DNA from: JBEVNX01 sp040507895 | Lineage (GTDB): Bacteria; Desulfobacterota; Binatia; JACPRU01 | Direction: 5' to 3' | Assembly (NCBI GenBank): GCA_040507895.1 | Contig: JBEVNX010000213.1 | Span: 1 to 13,329, forward strand | DNA: 13,329 nucleotides | Shown here: positions 1 through 6,964 of the stretch, in pieces | Layout of the letters: every line of letters starts with the position of its first letter | Position numbering within the stretch: position 1 is the first letter of the stretch | Translations under genes and position numbers: made by a program | The notes under the pieces: model-generated | The model's database searches: none | The model's input: only the letters and a program-made list of their open reading frames with translations | Told to the model about the DNA's origin: nothing

Positions 1-213
1 CAGCTTCGACATCGCCGAATGATCGAAGAAGTCGATCATCGGCACATGGGGCGGGTGCGTGTCCCCGGCGCGGTCATCAAGCTTTCGGACAGCCCGACCG
101 GAGTGCGCGGGCCTGCGCCGATTCTCGGCGAGCACAACGTCGAGATCTACGGGGAGCTTCTCGGGCTCTCCGCGCCGCAGGTAGACGAGCTCAAGAGAAG
201 CAAGGTCATTTGA
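1..213 (+). CDS. CaiB/BaiF family CoA-transferase, C-terminal end (partial)
   Basis: The reading frame is open from the first base, so this is the end of a gene that begins outside the window. The visible ~70 residues match the C-terminal tail of class III (CaiB/BaiF) CoA-transferases: QLRHRRMIEEVDHRHMG, then VPGAVIKLSDSP, then GPAPILGEHN and a final helix ending in KRSKVI. Known members move CoA between an acyl-CoA donor and a carboxylic acid in the cytoplasm. The catalytic Asp and the CoA-binding N-terminal domain are not in view, so activity and substrate cannot be judged. The next gene starts 21 bases downstream on the same strand, so it is probably the first visible gene of the operon reaching position 8434. 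The family call rests on the PAPxLGEHN-type tail and is fairly secure. Confidence 0.85.
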   Translation, partial: QLRHRRMIEEVDHRHMGRVRVPGAVIKLSDSPTGVRGPAPILGEHNVEIYGELLGLSAPQVDELKRSKVI

Positions 214-234
214 AACGAAGCATCGGGATCCGCG

Positions 235-1359
235 ATGGACGTCGGCGAGGCCAACCAATTGATCGACATGCTCGGCCGGCAGACGAAGCGCGAGCTTTCG
301 AACCGCGGCAAACTCGAGACGATTCTGTTTCCCAATACCGCCTACGAGAATCTCAGCGCCATCGAGATCTTCTACCGATATCCGGAGATCGTCGGCGCAA
401 TCGCTCGTGTGGTCTCTCCGGAAGAGCTCGGCCGGCTGTGTCCGAAGATCGGCGGCCCGGTGATCCCGATGCAGTTCTGGACGATCGGCTTCGAGTATCT
501 GTGGGGCCGGCAGATCCTGCTCGGTCTCGGGAAGTTGCAGCCGGGCGATCGAACGGCAGAGACGTTGGCGGTCCTCGACTTCTGGAAGCGCATCAACGGG
601 GTCTACCGGGGCGACACGGCGCTGTGCAACGGTGAGGCGGGAGGCACGAGTCGCGTGCTTTCGCCCGACGAAGCGCAACGGGTCGCAGCGGAGACGAAGT
701 CACTCGGGGACGAAGACCGCGCGAGCTTCCTGCGGCTACACGCGCAGCTTCTGTCTTTCCTCATTCTCATGAACTGCGAGTCGCGCGCCAAGTACGGCGT
801 CACGGGGCCGTACGAGCTCGGTGAAAAGCGCGTGATGATCGTCGCCGAATTCGCCGACCTCCCGGGGCGCTCGTATCCATGGGGCATACCGGATTCGGTG
901 CCGGTCTCGCACGTGACGGTCGCCGTCGTGCTCGAGGACGTGAAAATCCGTCTGGCGAACGCGGGGCTCCCATACGGCAAACCGCCGAACTTCCTCGAAA
1001 AGGCGGTCAGCGCGCGAGTCTATACCAGCGATGGAAAGACACTCTCCCCGCTCGAGGCCGAGGAATGGGAGCCGACTCGTAAGGCGATCGCCCAAGCGCA
1101 GCGCGAGCTCTATCGCCGCATTGCCCGCTTGAGCGCTCGAGATCGTATTCTCGCGGGCGCATCCGTCTACTTCTGGTTCATCCGGCCGCTGGCGGACGTC
1201 GCGGGCGTCTCGGCCGGCATCGACTGGAACCTCCTTCATGCACCTGAATTTCTCGACGTCTTCGCAGACAGTGGGCGCGCAGACCGAATCTTCGAGGAGT
1301 GTCTCATACTGCCGCGTGAGGAAGCTTCGTCCTACACGCCCTTGCCGACGGCCGCCTGA
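235..1359 (+). CDS. Conserved-looking hypothetical protein, 374 aa
   Basis: I do not recognise this family. The protein is soluble-looking: there is no signal peptide and no clear run of membrane helices, although two segments are rather hydrophobic (around FLILMNCESRAKYG and ASVYFWFIRPLADVAGV). It is rich in aromatic and charged residues spread evenly (FYRYPEIVGAIARV, MQFWTIGFEYLWGRQ, VLDFWKRINGVYRGD), which suggests a mainly helical, folded enzyme or binding protein rather than a shadow frame. Codon use is like its neighbours, and no overlapping frame gives a better protein. The ATG at 235 follows the CoA-transferase by 21 bases and has no strong Shine-Dalgarno, suggesting translational coupling. 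It is followed after 26 bases by the CrtC-like gene. Its place in a CoA-ester operon suggests a role in the same pathway, but that is inference only. Confidence 0.75.
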   Translation: MDVGEANQLIDMLGRQTKRELSNRGKLETILFPNTAYENLSAIEIFYRYPEIVGAIARVVSPEELGRLCPKIGGPVIPMQFWTIGFEYLWGRQILLGLGKLQPGDRTAETLAVLDFWKRINGVYRGDTALCNGEAGGTSRVLSPDEAQRVAAETKSLGDEDRASFLRLHAQLLSFLILMNCESRAKYGVTGPYELGEKRVMIVAEFADLPGRSYPWGIPDSVPVSHVTVAVVLEDVKIRLANAGLPYGKPPNFLEKAVSARVYTSDGKTLSPLEAEEWEPTRKAIAQAQRELYRRIARLSARDRILAGASVYFWFIRPLADVAGVSAGIDWNLLHAPEFLDVFADSGRADRIFEECLILPREEASSYTPLPTAA

Positions 1360-1385
1360 ACCCGGCGGTCCATCCGGAGTCGAAC

Positions 1386-2435
1386 ATGTTCACGGACCTC
1401 GATGAATATCCGACCCATCAGATCGTAGCGCCCCACGGCACCGTGTCGGTCGACAGTCCCGGATGGACCGATCGCTACTACTTTTCGTGCTTCTGTCCGG
1501 ACGGCAGCGTGGTGCTGCACATGGGAGTGGGGGTCTTCCCCAACTTGCGTCTCGTCGAGGCATGGAGCTGTAGCGTCGTCCACGAGAAGGGGCGCTACTT
1601 TCAGATCAACGTCCGCCCGTCCGCATCGTACGACGGCTCGCCGTGGCCGTTGCGCGCGGGCCCGCTCTCCTTCGAGCTCGTCGCGCCTCAGCGGCGCTGG
1701 CGGATCGTCCTCGACGAGAGTCCGTATGGCGCCTCCTTCGAGCTCGAGCTCGACTTCGTGGGCAATTTGTTCGAGGCGGCACCGGTGCTGGTGAAGCGGC
1801 GTGACGGGACGGCGGTGACTCACACCACTCACTACGTCCAGCTCGGCGGCGGTCGGGGAAGCGCCCGGATCGACGGACACGACTACCGCCTAGAGGACCT
1901 CGTCGTGTTTCGCGACCGCTCGTGGGGCATCCGCAGCCCCGGCGAGGGTGGACCGAGCCGCGGGCTCCTCAACTGGGTTCCCGTGCGATTCGGTGAGCGG
2001 GGATTCTGCTACTACCTGATCGAGCGCGAGGACGGCTCATCCGCGTACATGAGCGGCGGGCTCCTCGGCGCGAAGCGCGACACCCGAATCGAGTCGATCC
2101 GTCACGACCTCGAGTTCGAGCCCGGGACCAGGATATTCAAGCAGGGCCGCCTGACGATGCGCCTCGACAACGACGAGTCGCTGGAGATGTCGGTGCGCAA
2201 GCTGACGTCGCTCTATTTGAAGGGCGGCGGCTACTTCAAGGGCGGACATGGGGTGGAGCGGCGCGGCGCTCACGTCGAGGGCGAGCGCTGGGACCTCACG
2301 AGTCTCGACCGGCAGCAGGAGCTCCTGGCCCTGAACGACAACATCTCCGAATTCCGGCTCGCGGACGGAACGGTCGGATACGGCGTGTTCGAGCTTTCCA
2401 TGGGACGCTACCCGCGATACGGCTTCACGAGTTAG
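1386..2435 (+). CDS. Lipocalin-like protein related to CrtC/AttH (hydroxyneurosporene synthase-type fold)
   Basis: A 349-aa protein, mostly short beta strands rich in aromatic residues. The central motif VVFRDRSWGIRSPGE (about residues 174-188) is the signature I associate with the two-domain lipocalin-like family that includes carotenoid 1,2-hydratase CrtC and AttH, and with related uncharacterised DUF families. The N-terminal half (GWTDRYYFSCFCPDGSVV, then strands to about residue 150) would form one barrel and the part after the motif the second. CrtC adds water across an isoprenoid double bond, so a hydratase or lipid-binding role is conceivable, but the substrate here is unknown. There is no signal peptide, so it is probably cytoplasmic. 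A GGAG about six bases before the ATG supports the start. Fold assignment is moderate and function is open. Confidence 0.6.
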   Translation: MFTDLDEYPTHQIVAPHGTVSVDSPGWTDRYYFSCFCPDGSVVLHMGVGVFPNLRLVEAWSCSVVHEKGRYFQINVRPSASYDGSPWPLRAGPLSFELVAPQRRWRIVLDESPYGASFELELDFVGNLFEAAPVLVKRRDGTAVTHTTHYVQLGGGRGSARIDGHDYRLEDLVVFRDRSWGIRSPGEGGPSRGLLNWVPVRFGERGFCYYLIEREDGSSAYMSGGLLGAKRDTRIESIRHDLEFEPGTRIFKQGRLTMRLDNDESLEMSVRKLTSLYLKGGGYFKGGHGVERRGAHVEGERWDLTSLDRQQELLALNDNISEFRLADGTVGYGVFELSMGRYPRYGFTS

Positions 2436-2466
2436 AGCGGTCGAACGGCCGCACCTTCGGCGAATC

Positions 2467-3048
2467 ATGGAGTTGATCGCTTTCGGAGAGAACGTCCTTC
2501 CGGCCGGCGTCGTGGGCGGGCGCGTCCAGCGCTTCGAGTCCGTGGAGGACGTGCTCGCCTTCCTCGACAACGAATCGCAGGGCGTCGTGGCGCTCACACC
2601 CTTCGCCGGCTCGACGTTCCTCTCTCCGATCCTCGAGAACCTGGCCGCGATCGTCACGATCACCGGAACGCGTACGGGACACCTGGCGATCGTGTCGCGG
2701 GAATTCCAGATTCCTTGCGTGCTGCAAACGCAGATCACCGGCGAGATCGACGGTCATGAGGTCCTCCTCGACGCGCGCGACGTCTCGATCGCTCGCATCT
2801 ACCGCTGTCCGACCTCGCTACTGGTTGTGCTTCGCGGCCGAGAACTCGCCGGTCGGAAAGATCTGGAGAGCGTCATGGAGCCCTCGTCGGCCGCCACGCT
2901 CGACGATGCCCTCTCCCTGCTCGAGGCCGCCGGGTACGTGGAGGCGCGCTCGGGGGAGCCGACGCGCTACGCTCTGGCGGACAAGGGACGAGATGCACTC
3001 GAGCGCTGCTTCGCCGGGGATCGTCGGGCGGCCGGCAGCACCGACTAG
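2467..3048 (+). CDS. Stand-alone PEP-utilising mobile (phosphohistidine) domain with winged-helix-like tail
   Basis: A 193-aa protein. Residues 1 to about 110 match the swivelling phosphohistidine domain of PEP synthase/PPDK enzymes: a VLPAGVVGGRV opening, then AAIVTITGTRTGHLAIVSRE, then IPCVLQTQI. His72 in TRTGHLAIV sits where the catalytic histidine lies in the usual GGxTSHAAIVAR motif, though the preceding GG and the usual Ser are altered (TGTRTG). In the known enzymes this domain carries phosphate between an ATP-grasp site and the acceptor site. Residues ~130-185 (ATLDDALSLLEAAGYVEARS, then YALADKGRDALERCF) read like a winged-helix module. There is no ATP-grasp and no barrel, so it cannot act alone. 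The likely partner is the PPDK-like protein at 6965-8434. A split enzyme such as phenylphosphate synthase is a precedent for separate PEP-synthase-like subunits. The ATG has no strong Shine-Dalgarno. Confidence 0.75.
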   Translation: MELIAFGENVLPAGVVGGRVQRFESVEDVLAFLDNESQGVVALTPFAGSTFLSPILENLAAIVTITGTRTGHLAIVSREFQIPCVLQTQITGEIDGHEVLLDARDVSIARIYRCPTSLLVVLRGRELAGRKDLESVMEPSSAATLDDALSLLEAAGYVEARSGEPTRYALADKGRDALERCFAGDRRAAGSTD

Positions 3049-3063
3049 AGCGATCCGCAGCCA

Positions 3064-3070
3064 GGGGAGG
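3064..3070 (+). promoter_or_regulatory. Shine-Dalgarno GGGGAGG of the first crotonase
   Basis: GGGGAGG lies two bases before the ATG at 3073 and five bases before the adjacent ATG at 3076. Spacing favours initiation at 3076, making the protein 282 rather than 283 residues. Confidence 0.6.
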
Positions 3071-3075
3071 CGATG

Positions 3076-3924
3076 ATGGACTTTCCGAGTGTCCTCTACC
3101 AGGTAGAAGGACGAGTCGCGACGATCACGCTCAACCGGCCCGAGCGCCTCAACGCGATCGACGCGTCCATGCCGGGATCCATCCGCGCCGCCGTCGAAGA
3201 AGCCAACCGCGACGACGGAGTCCACGCGATCGTCCTGACCGGCGCGGGGCGAGCGTTCTGCGCCGGCTACGACTTGACCGAGTGGGCCGAGAAGCCCGGA
3301 GGGCATCCGGGCTTCCAAGACATGCCCTGGGACCCGACGGTCGATTTCAAGCTGATGTACGCCAACACGCAGGACTTCATGTCGCTCTGGCGCTCGTACA
3401 AGCCGACGATCGCCAAGGTCCGCGGATACGCGGTAGGAGGCGGAAGCGACATCGCACTGTCCTGCGACCTCGTGGTGATGGCCGAGGACGCTCGCATCGG
3501 TTACCCGCCGGCGCGAGTGTTCGGCTGCCCGACGACGGCCATGTGGGTCTATCGCGTCGGGGCCGAACGGGCCAAGCGAATGCTCCTCACCGGTGACCTC
3601 GTCGACGGACGCGAAGCCAAGGAGATGGGATTGGTTCTCGACGCGGTTCCCGAAGCAGAGCTCGATCGGCGTGTCGAAAGCGTTGTGAAGCGCATCGTGG
3701 GAATTCCGCGCAATCAGCTTCTCATGCAGAAGCTGATGATCAACCAGGCCTACGAGCAGATGGGCCTTCACGGCACGCAGGTGTTCGCGACGTTCTTCGA
3801 CGGGATCAGCCGGCACTCTCCGGAAGGACGGTGGTTCAAGCAGCGGTCCGAGGAGGTGGGCTTCAAGGAGGCCGTGCGCGAGCGGGACAGCGGTGCTCCG
3901 ATCGCGCCCGGTGTGAGCAAATAG
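3076..3924 (+). CDS. Enoyl-CoA hydratase/isomerase (crotonase) family protein, divergent active site
   Basis: A full-length crotonase of about 282 residues. CAGYDL (residues ~62-67) and VRGYAVGGGSDIAL (~116-127) form the CoA-binding and oxyanion-hole regions, and GYPPARVFG (~142-150) follows. In hydratases proper, two glutamates activate water. Here the first position is Asp (GGGSDIA) and the second, 20 residues on, is Pro (GYPPA). By comparison this is unlikely to be an ordinary enoyl-CoA hydratase. It may be an isomerase, a hydrolase or a C-C-bond enzyme of the superfamily, or a subgroup with another mechanism. The GYPPARV subgroup recurs, from memory, among actinobacterial EchA-like proteins. 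The gene follows the phosphohistidine-domain gene by 27 bases and precedes the second crotonase by 10. It presumably acts on an acyl-CoA made by the neighbouring CoA-transferase or ligase. Confidence 0.9.
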   Translation: MDFPSVLYQVEGRVATITLNRPERLNAIDASMPGSIRAAVEEANRDDGVHAIVLTGAGRAFCAGYDLTEWAEKPGGHPGFQDMPWDPTVDFKLMYANTQDFMSLWRSYKPTIAKVRGYAVGGGSDIALSCDLVVMAEDARIGYPPARVFGCPTTAMWVYRVGAERAKRMLLTGDLVDGREAKEMGLVLDAVPEAELDRRVESVVKRIVGIPRNQLLMQKLMINQAYEQMGLHGTQVFATFFDGISRHSPEGRWFKQRSEEVGFKEAVRERDSGAPIAPGVSK

Positions 3925-3934
3925 GACGGGCGCA

Positions 3935-4711
3935 ATGGCGAGAGCGATGAAGGTCGTCGTCGAGAAGAGTGGCCCGATTACCACGGTAACGATCAACCGC
4001 CCCGATGTGCGCAACGCCGTCGACGTGGAGACCGCCGGGCTCCTGGTGCGGCTGTTCCGCGAGTTCGAGGAGGACGAGGAGGCGCGGGTCGCGGTGCTGC
4101 GCGGCACCGGCGGATGTTTCTGCGCCGGCTACGACCTGAAATCCCTCTCCGACGAGGGCATTCCCTACGAGCCCGAAGGGCAGGGGCCGCTCGGTGTGAG
4201 CCGCATGCTCCTCGAGAAGCCCGTGGTCGCGGCCGTGGACGGGTACGCGGTCGCCGGCGGCCTCGAGCTGGCGTTGTGGTGCGATCTGCGCGTCATGGAC
4301 GAGACCGCGGTGTTCGGCGTGTTCTGCCGCCGCTGGGGCGTTCCGCTCGTCGATGGCGGTACCGTTCGGCTCCCGCGCTTGATCGGTCACAGTCGTGCGC
4401 TCGACATGATCCTCACCGGCCGCGCGGTCGGCGCCGAGGAGGCGGCGGCATGGGGCTTGGCCAACCGCGTGGTTCCCGCGGGTACCGTCCATCGAGCCGC
4501 GGACGAGCTGGCACGCGAGATCGCTCGCTTCCCACAGCTGTGCATGCGTACTGACCGCATGTCGTCGTATCGCCAGTGGGGTGCGGATCTGATGGATGCG
4601 CTGCGCGCCGAGGGTCGCGCGGGAGCCCGGCCGCTGCTTGAAGAGGCGGTTGCCGGCGCGAAGCGATTCGCCGCAGGCAAGGGACGCGGCGGCTCGTTCG
4701 AAAACGTGTAG
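3935..4711 (+). CDS. Enoyl-CoA hydratase/isomerase (crotonase) family protein, second copy
   Basis: A 258-aa crotonase, a normal length for the family. CAGYDLKSL (~64-72) and AVDGYAVAGGLELALWCDLR (~102-121) are the CoA and oxyanion-hole motifs. The first catalytic Glu position is kept (GGLELA), but the second, 20 residues later, is Cys (FGVFCRRWGVP), so the active site differs from classical hydratases and from the preceding gene. The two crotonases are not recent duplicates: they share only family motifs. Together they suggest two different steps on one CoA-bound substrate. The ATG at 3935 is 10 bases past the previous stop with a poor Shine-Dalgarno. An in-frame ATG at 3950 would give MKVVVEKSGPITTV, a common start for this family, and is a fair alternative. 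Confidence 0.9.
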   Translation: MARAMKVVVEKSGPITTVTINRPDVRNAVDVETAGLLVRLFREFEEDEEARVAVLRGTGGCFCAGYDLKSLSDEGIPYEPEGQGPLGVSRMLLEKPVVAAVDGYAVAGGLELALWCDLRVMDETAVFGVFCRRWGVPLVDGGTVRLPRLIGHSRALDMILTGRAVGAEEAAAWGLANRVVPAGTVHRAADELAREIARFPQLCMRTDRMSSYRQWGADLMDALRAEGRAGARPLLEEAVAGAKRFAAGKGRGGSFENV

Positions 4712-4732
4712 CCACGAGACACTCAGGGCTCC

Positions 4733-4737
4733 GGAGG
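4733..4737 (+). promoter_or_regulatory. Shine-Dalgarno GGAGG of the acyl-CoA synthetase
   Basis: GGAGG is followed by two adjacent ATG codons at 4740 and 4743. The five-base spacing to 4743 is better than the two-base spacing to 4740. It also rules out a start further upstream inside the crotonase gene. Confidence 0.65.
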
Positions 4738-4742
4738 ACATG

Positions 4743-6296
4743 ATGAGCCGATCAAACGCGCGCGACCGCTTCTCCGGCTCCAAGACCAGGCAGGCCGGGT
4801 TCGCCGATCTCGGTGAGCTGATCGGCGCCGTCGCGCGCAGAACGCCGGGCGCAAGGGCGATCGATGACGGCACTCACGCCATGTCGTACGAAGCCCTCGA
4901 CTCCCGATCCAATCGCGCGGCGAACGTGCTTTCCGCTGCGGGAGTGGGCCGCGGTGACCGCTTCGCCGTCCTCGCCGAGAATCGGATCGAGTATCTGGAG
5001 CTGGCGTTGGCCGCGGCGCGAACCGGCTCCACTCTTTGCGCGTTGAACTGGCGCTTCTCGCCCGCCGAGCTCGATCATTGCATCGGGCTGACGAGCCCAT
5101 CGCTCCTCTTCGTTTCGCGCCGACACTCCTCCCAGCTCCGAGATCTCGACCTCGGCGGCCTGCGCCAGATCGTTCTGGAAGATGAATACGACTCGCGGCT
5201 CGAGGCCGCTTCCAGCGAGCGATTGCCGCCGGTGGCGGAGCCCGAAGACGGCCTCCTCATTCTCTACACGAGCGGCACGACCGGTTTTCCCAAAGGCGCG
5301 CTCGTCAGTCACCGAGCGGAATTGGCACGTCTTTGCCTCAGCCAGATCGATTCGGCCCTGCAGCCGGGGGACTCGTTCGTCGCCTGGGCGCCGATGTTCC
5401 ACATGGTTTCTCTGGAGCACGCGCTGCACGTTCTGGCTCTCGGCGGCACGGTTCACGTCGTGGATGGCGCAGACATCGACCGCATCGCCCATTTAGCGGC
5501 GACGGTTCCGCAGTGGTGGCTCGTGCTCTTGCCCGGGATGATGGATCGCGTCGTCGAGGCGATGCGGCGATCGGGCGCGGCTCCGGCCCCGATCAAGATC
5601 GTCGGAACCCTGGCAGACTTGACGAGCCCCGACCTCGTCGCAGAGACCTCCCGGCTCTTCCGCGCTCCATACTGGAACACCTTCGGATCCACGGAGACGG
5701 GGATGCTGCCGTTTGCGGGCACGCGCTTCCCGATCGGAGAAAGGCCGGCGAGCAACGCCAAGGCGCCGAACTCCTTGCACCTCTTCCGTTTGGTCGATGA
5801 GTCCGACGAAGAGGTCGGCCAAGGCGTGGCCGGCGAGGTCGCGCTCCGGGGCCCGACGCTGTTCAGCGGTTATTGGAACGCGGCCGAGACCAACGCTCAC
5901 GATTTCCGCAATGGATGGTTCCACATGGGAGACGTGTTTCGACGCCGCAGCGATGGACTCTACGACTACGTCGATCGCGTGAAGTACTTGATCAAGACCG
6001 GGGCCGAGAACGTGTATCCCGCCGAGATCGAGCGCGTGCTGATGGCGGATCCGCGGGTCGTCGAGGCGGTCGTGGTTCGCCGTCCCGACGACAAATGGGG
6101 CGAGGTGCCGGTCGCTTTCGTCGCCTGCAAGGATTCCAACACGACGGCCGAGGATCTCATCCAGGTGTGCGGGCGCCACCTCGCGCGATACAAGTTGCCG
6201 AAAGAGGTGCGCTTCGTACCGTCCGCGGACGCGTTCCCGCGGAGCACTTCCGGGAAGATTCAACGTCAGGCCGTCGAGAAGTGGTTGACCGCATGA
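4743..6296 (+). CDS. AMP-forming acyl-CoA synthetase (ANL superfamily)
   Basis: A full-length fatty-acid/aryl-CoA ligase of 517 residues. It activates a carboxylate with ATP to an acyl-adenylate and then to the CoA thioester. Visible motifs: the P-loop-like LYTSGTTGFPKGALVSH (from about residue 174); APMFHMVSLEH; the adenine-binding YWNTFGSTETG (~311-320); the hinge region GWFHMGDVFRRRSDGLYDYV and DRVKYLIKTGAENVYPAEIE; and the C-terminal PRSTSGKIQRQAV with the catalytic Lys near residue 505. Substrate cannot be told from the sequence; an aromatic, terpenoid or medium-chain acid is possible. The start is fixed by GGAGG at 4733-4737. It lies 31 bases after the second crotonase and 49 bases before the next gene, clearly in the operon. 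With the CoA-transferase upstream there are two ways of making the CoA thioester. Confidence 0.95.
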   Translation: MSRSNARDRFSGSKTRQAGFADLGELIGAVARRTPGARAIDDGTHAMSYEALDSRSNRAANVLSAAGVGRGDRFAVLAENRIEYLELALAAARTGSTLCALNWRFSPAELDHCIGLTSPSLLFVSRRHSSQLRDLDLGGLRQIVLEDEYDSRLEAASSERLPPVAEPEDGLLILYTSGTTGFPKGALVSHRAELARLCLSQIDSALQPGDSFVAWAPMFHMVSLEHALHVLALGGTVHVVDGADIDRIAHLAATVPQWWLVLLPGMMDRVVEAMRRSGAAPAPIKIVGTLADLTSPDLVAETSRLFRAPYWNTFGSTETGMLPFAGTRFPIGERPASNAKAPNSLHLFRLVDESDEEVGQGVAGEVALRGPTLFSGYWNAAETNAHDFRNGWFHMGDVFRRRSDGLYDYVDRVKYLIKTGAENVYPAEIERVLMADPRVVEAVVVRRPDDKWGEVPVAFVACKDSNTTAEDLIQVCGRHLARYKLPKEVRFVPSADAFPRSTSGKIQRQAVEKWLTA

Positions 6297-6345
6297 GTGG
6301 GGAAAGGCCGCAGGCCGCCGACGTGCCGCGGTGGGTGCGAATCCG

Positions 6346-6957
6346 ATGACGCTCGCCGATACGGAGTTCGAGGTGCTGCACGCCGTGGCGCTTCGCAAGC
6401 GCACGGATCTCGACGGTCTCGTGCGTTCGACCGGGCTCCCCCGCGAAGCCATCGAAGCGGCGCTCGAACGCGCAGCGGAGGCGAAGCTCGTGCTCGCAGC
6501 ACGGGGCAGCTACTTCGTCGCGCCGGAGGGCGATCGTGCGCTGCGTGCCGTCTACGCCGACCGCTTCGCCACCGCCCGCGCGGACGGCGGGCTCGCCGCC
6601 GACTACGCCCGCTTCGAAGCGGTGAATCGCGAGGTGAAGGCGATCGTCACGGACTGGCAGGTCCGCCCCGTCGGCGGTCAGAAGCTGCCGAACGATCACT
6701 CCGACCCCGCGTACGACGACGGCGTGCTCGATCGGTTGGCGCAAGCCCACGAGCGCGCGGAGCAGCTCCTGGCGGGGCTCGCGCGGCGGGTGCCGCGGCT
6801 CGGGCGCTACGCCGAGCGGCTGACCACCGCGCTACACCGCGCCGAGGCCGGAGAGGGCGACTGGGTGTGCGGTGTGCGCTGCGACTCTTACCACACGGTA
6901 TGGTTCGAGCTGCACGAAGACTTGCTGCGCATGCTCGACAGGCAGCGCGAGGAATGA
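6346..6957 (+). CDS. ~203-aa protein with N-terminal winged-helix-like domain, partner of the PPDK-like protein
   Basis: Residues 1-75 look like a winged helix: helices TEFEVLHAVALRKRTDLDGL and LPREAIEAALERAAEAKLV, then a wing with RGSYFVAPEGDRALRAV. The rest is a helical domain with motifs VNREVKAIVTDWQVRPV, NDHSDPAYDDGVLDRL, and a tail ending VRCDSYHTVWFELHEDLL. The C-terminal part does not look like a known regulator domain. It may bind a ligand or the neighbouring enzyme, so a transcription-factor label would be premature. The stop (ending 6957) is seven bases before the GTG of the PPDK-like gene, so the two are probably made together. From memory, M. tuberculosis has a ~200-aa hypothetical protein (Rv1126c) beside a short PpdK-annotated protein (Rv1127c), which may be the same pairing. 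The start is uncertain: ATG 6346, or GTG 6331 giving 208 aa. Neither has a clear Shine-Dalgarno. Confidence 0.75.
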   Translation: MTLADTEFEVLHAVALRKRTDLDGLVRSTGLPREAIEAALERAAEAKLVLAARGSYFVAPEGDRALRAVYADRFATARADGGLAADYARFEAVNREVKAIVTDWQVRPVGGQKLPNDHSDPAYDDGVLDRLAQAHERAEQLLAGLARRVPRLGRYAERLTTALHRAEAGEGDWVCGVRCDSYHTVWFELHEDLLRMLDRQREE

Positions 6958-6964
6958 GGTCGCG

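Noticed and set aside
2818..4107. Long minus-strand open frame opposite the first crotonase (429 codons), and similar frames opposite the synthetase
   Set aside because: These mirror the strong codon bias of the plus-strand genes. They are rich in Arg, His, Ala and Gly, have no motifs, and cross real genes.
4596..4742. Longer N-terminus of the acyl-CoA synthetase starting at 4596
   Set aside because: It overlaps the crotonase gene and is Arg-rich out-of-frame translation. GGAGG at 4733-4737 fixes the start at 4743.
6872..6964. Longer N-terminus of the PPDK-like protein starting at 6872
   Set aside because: The extra residues (Cys/Thr-rich) are the shadow of the upstream gene. The GTG at 6965 has a proper ribosome site and starts just before the conserved ATP-grasp region.
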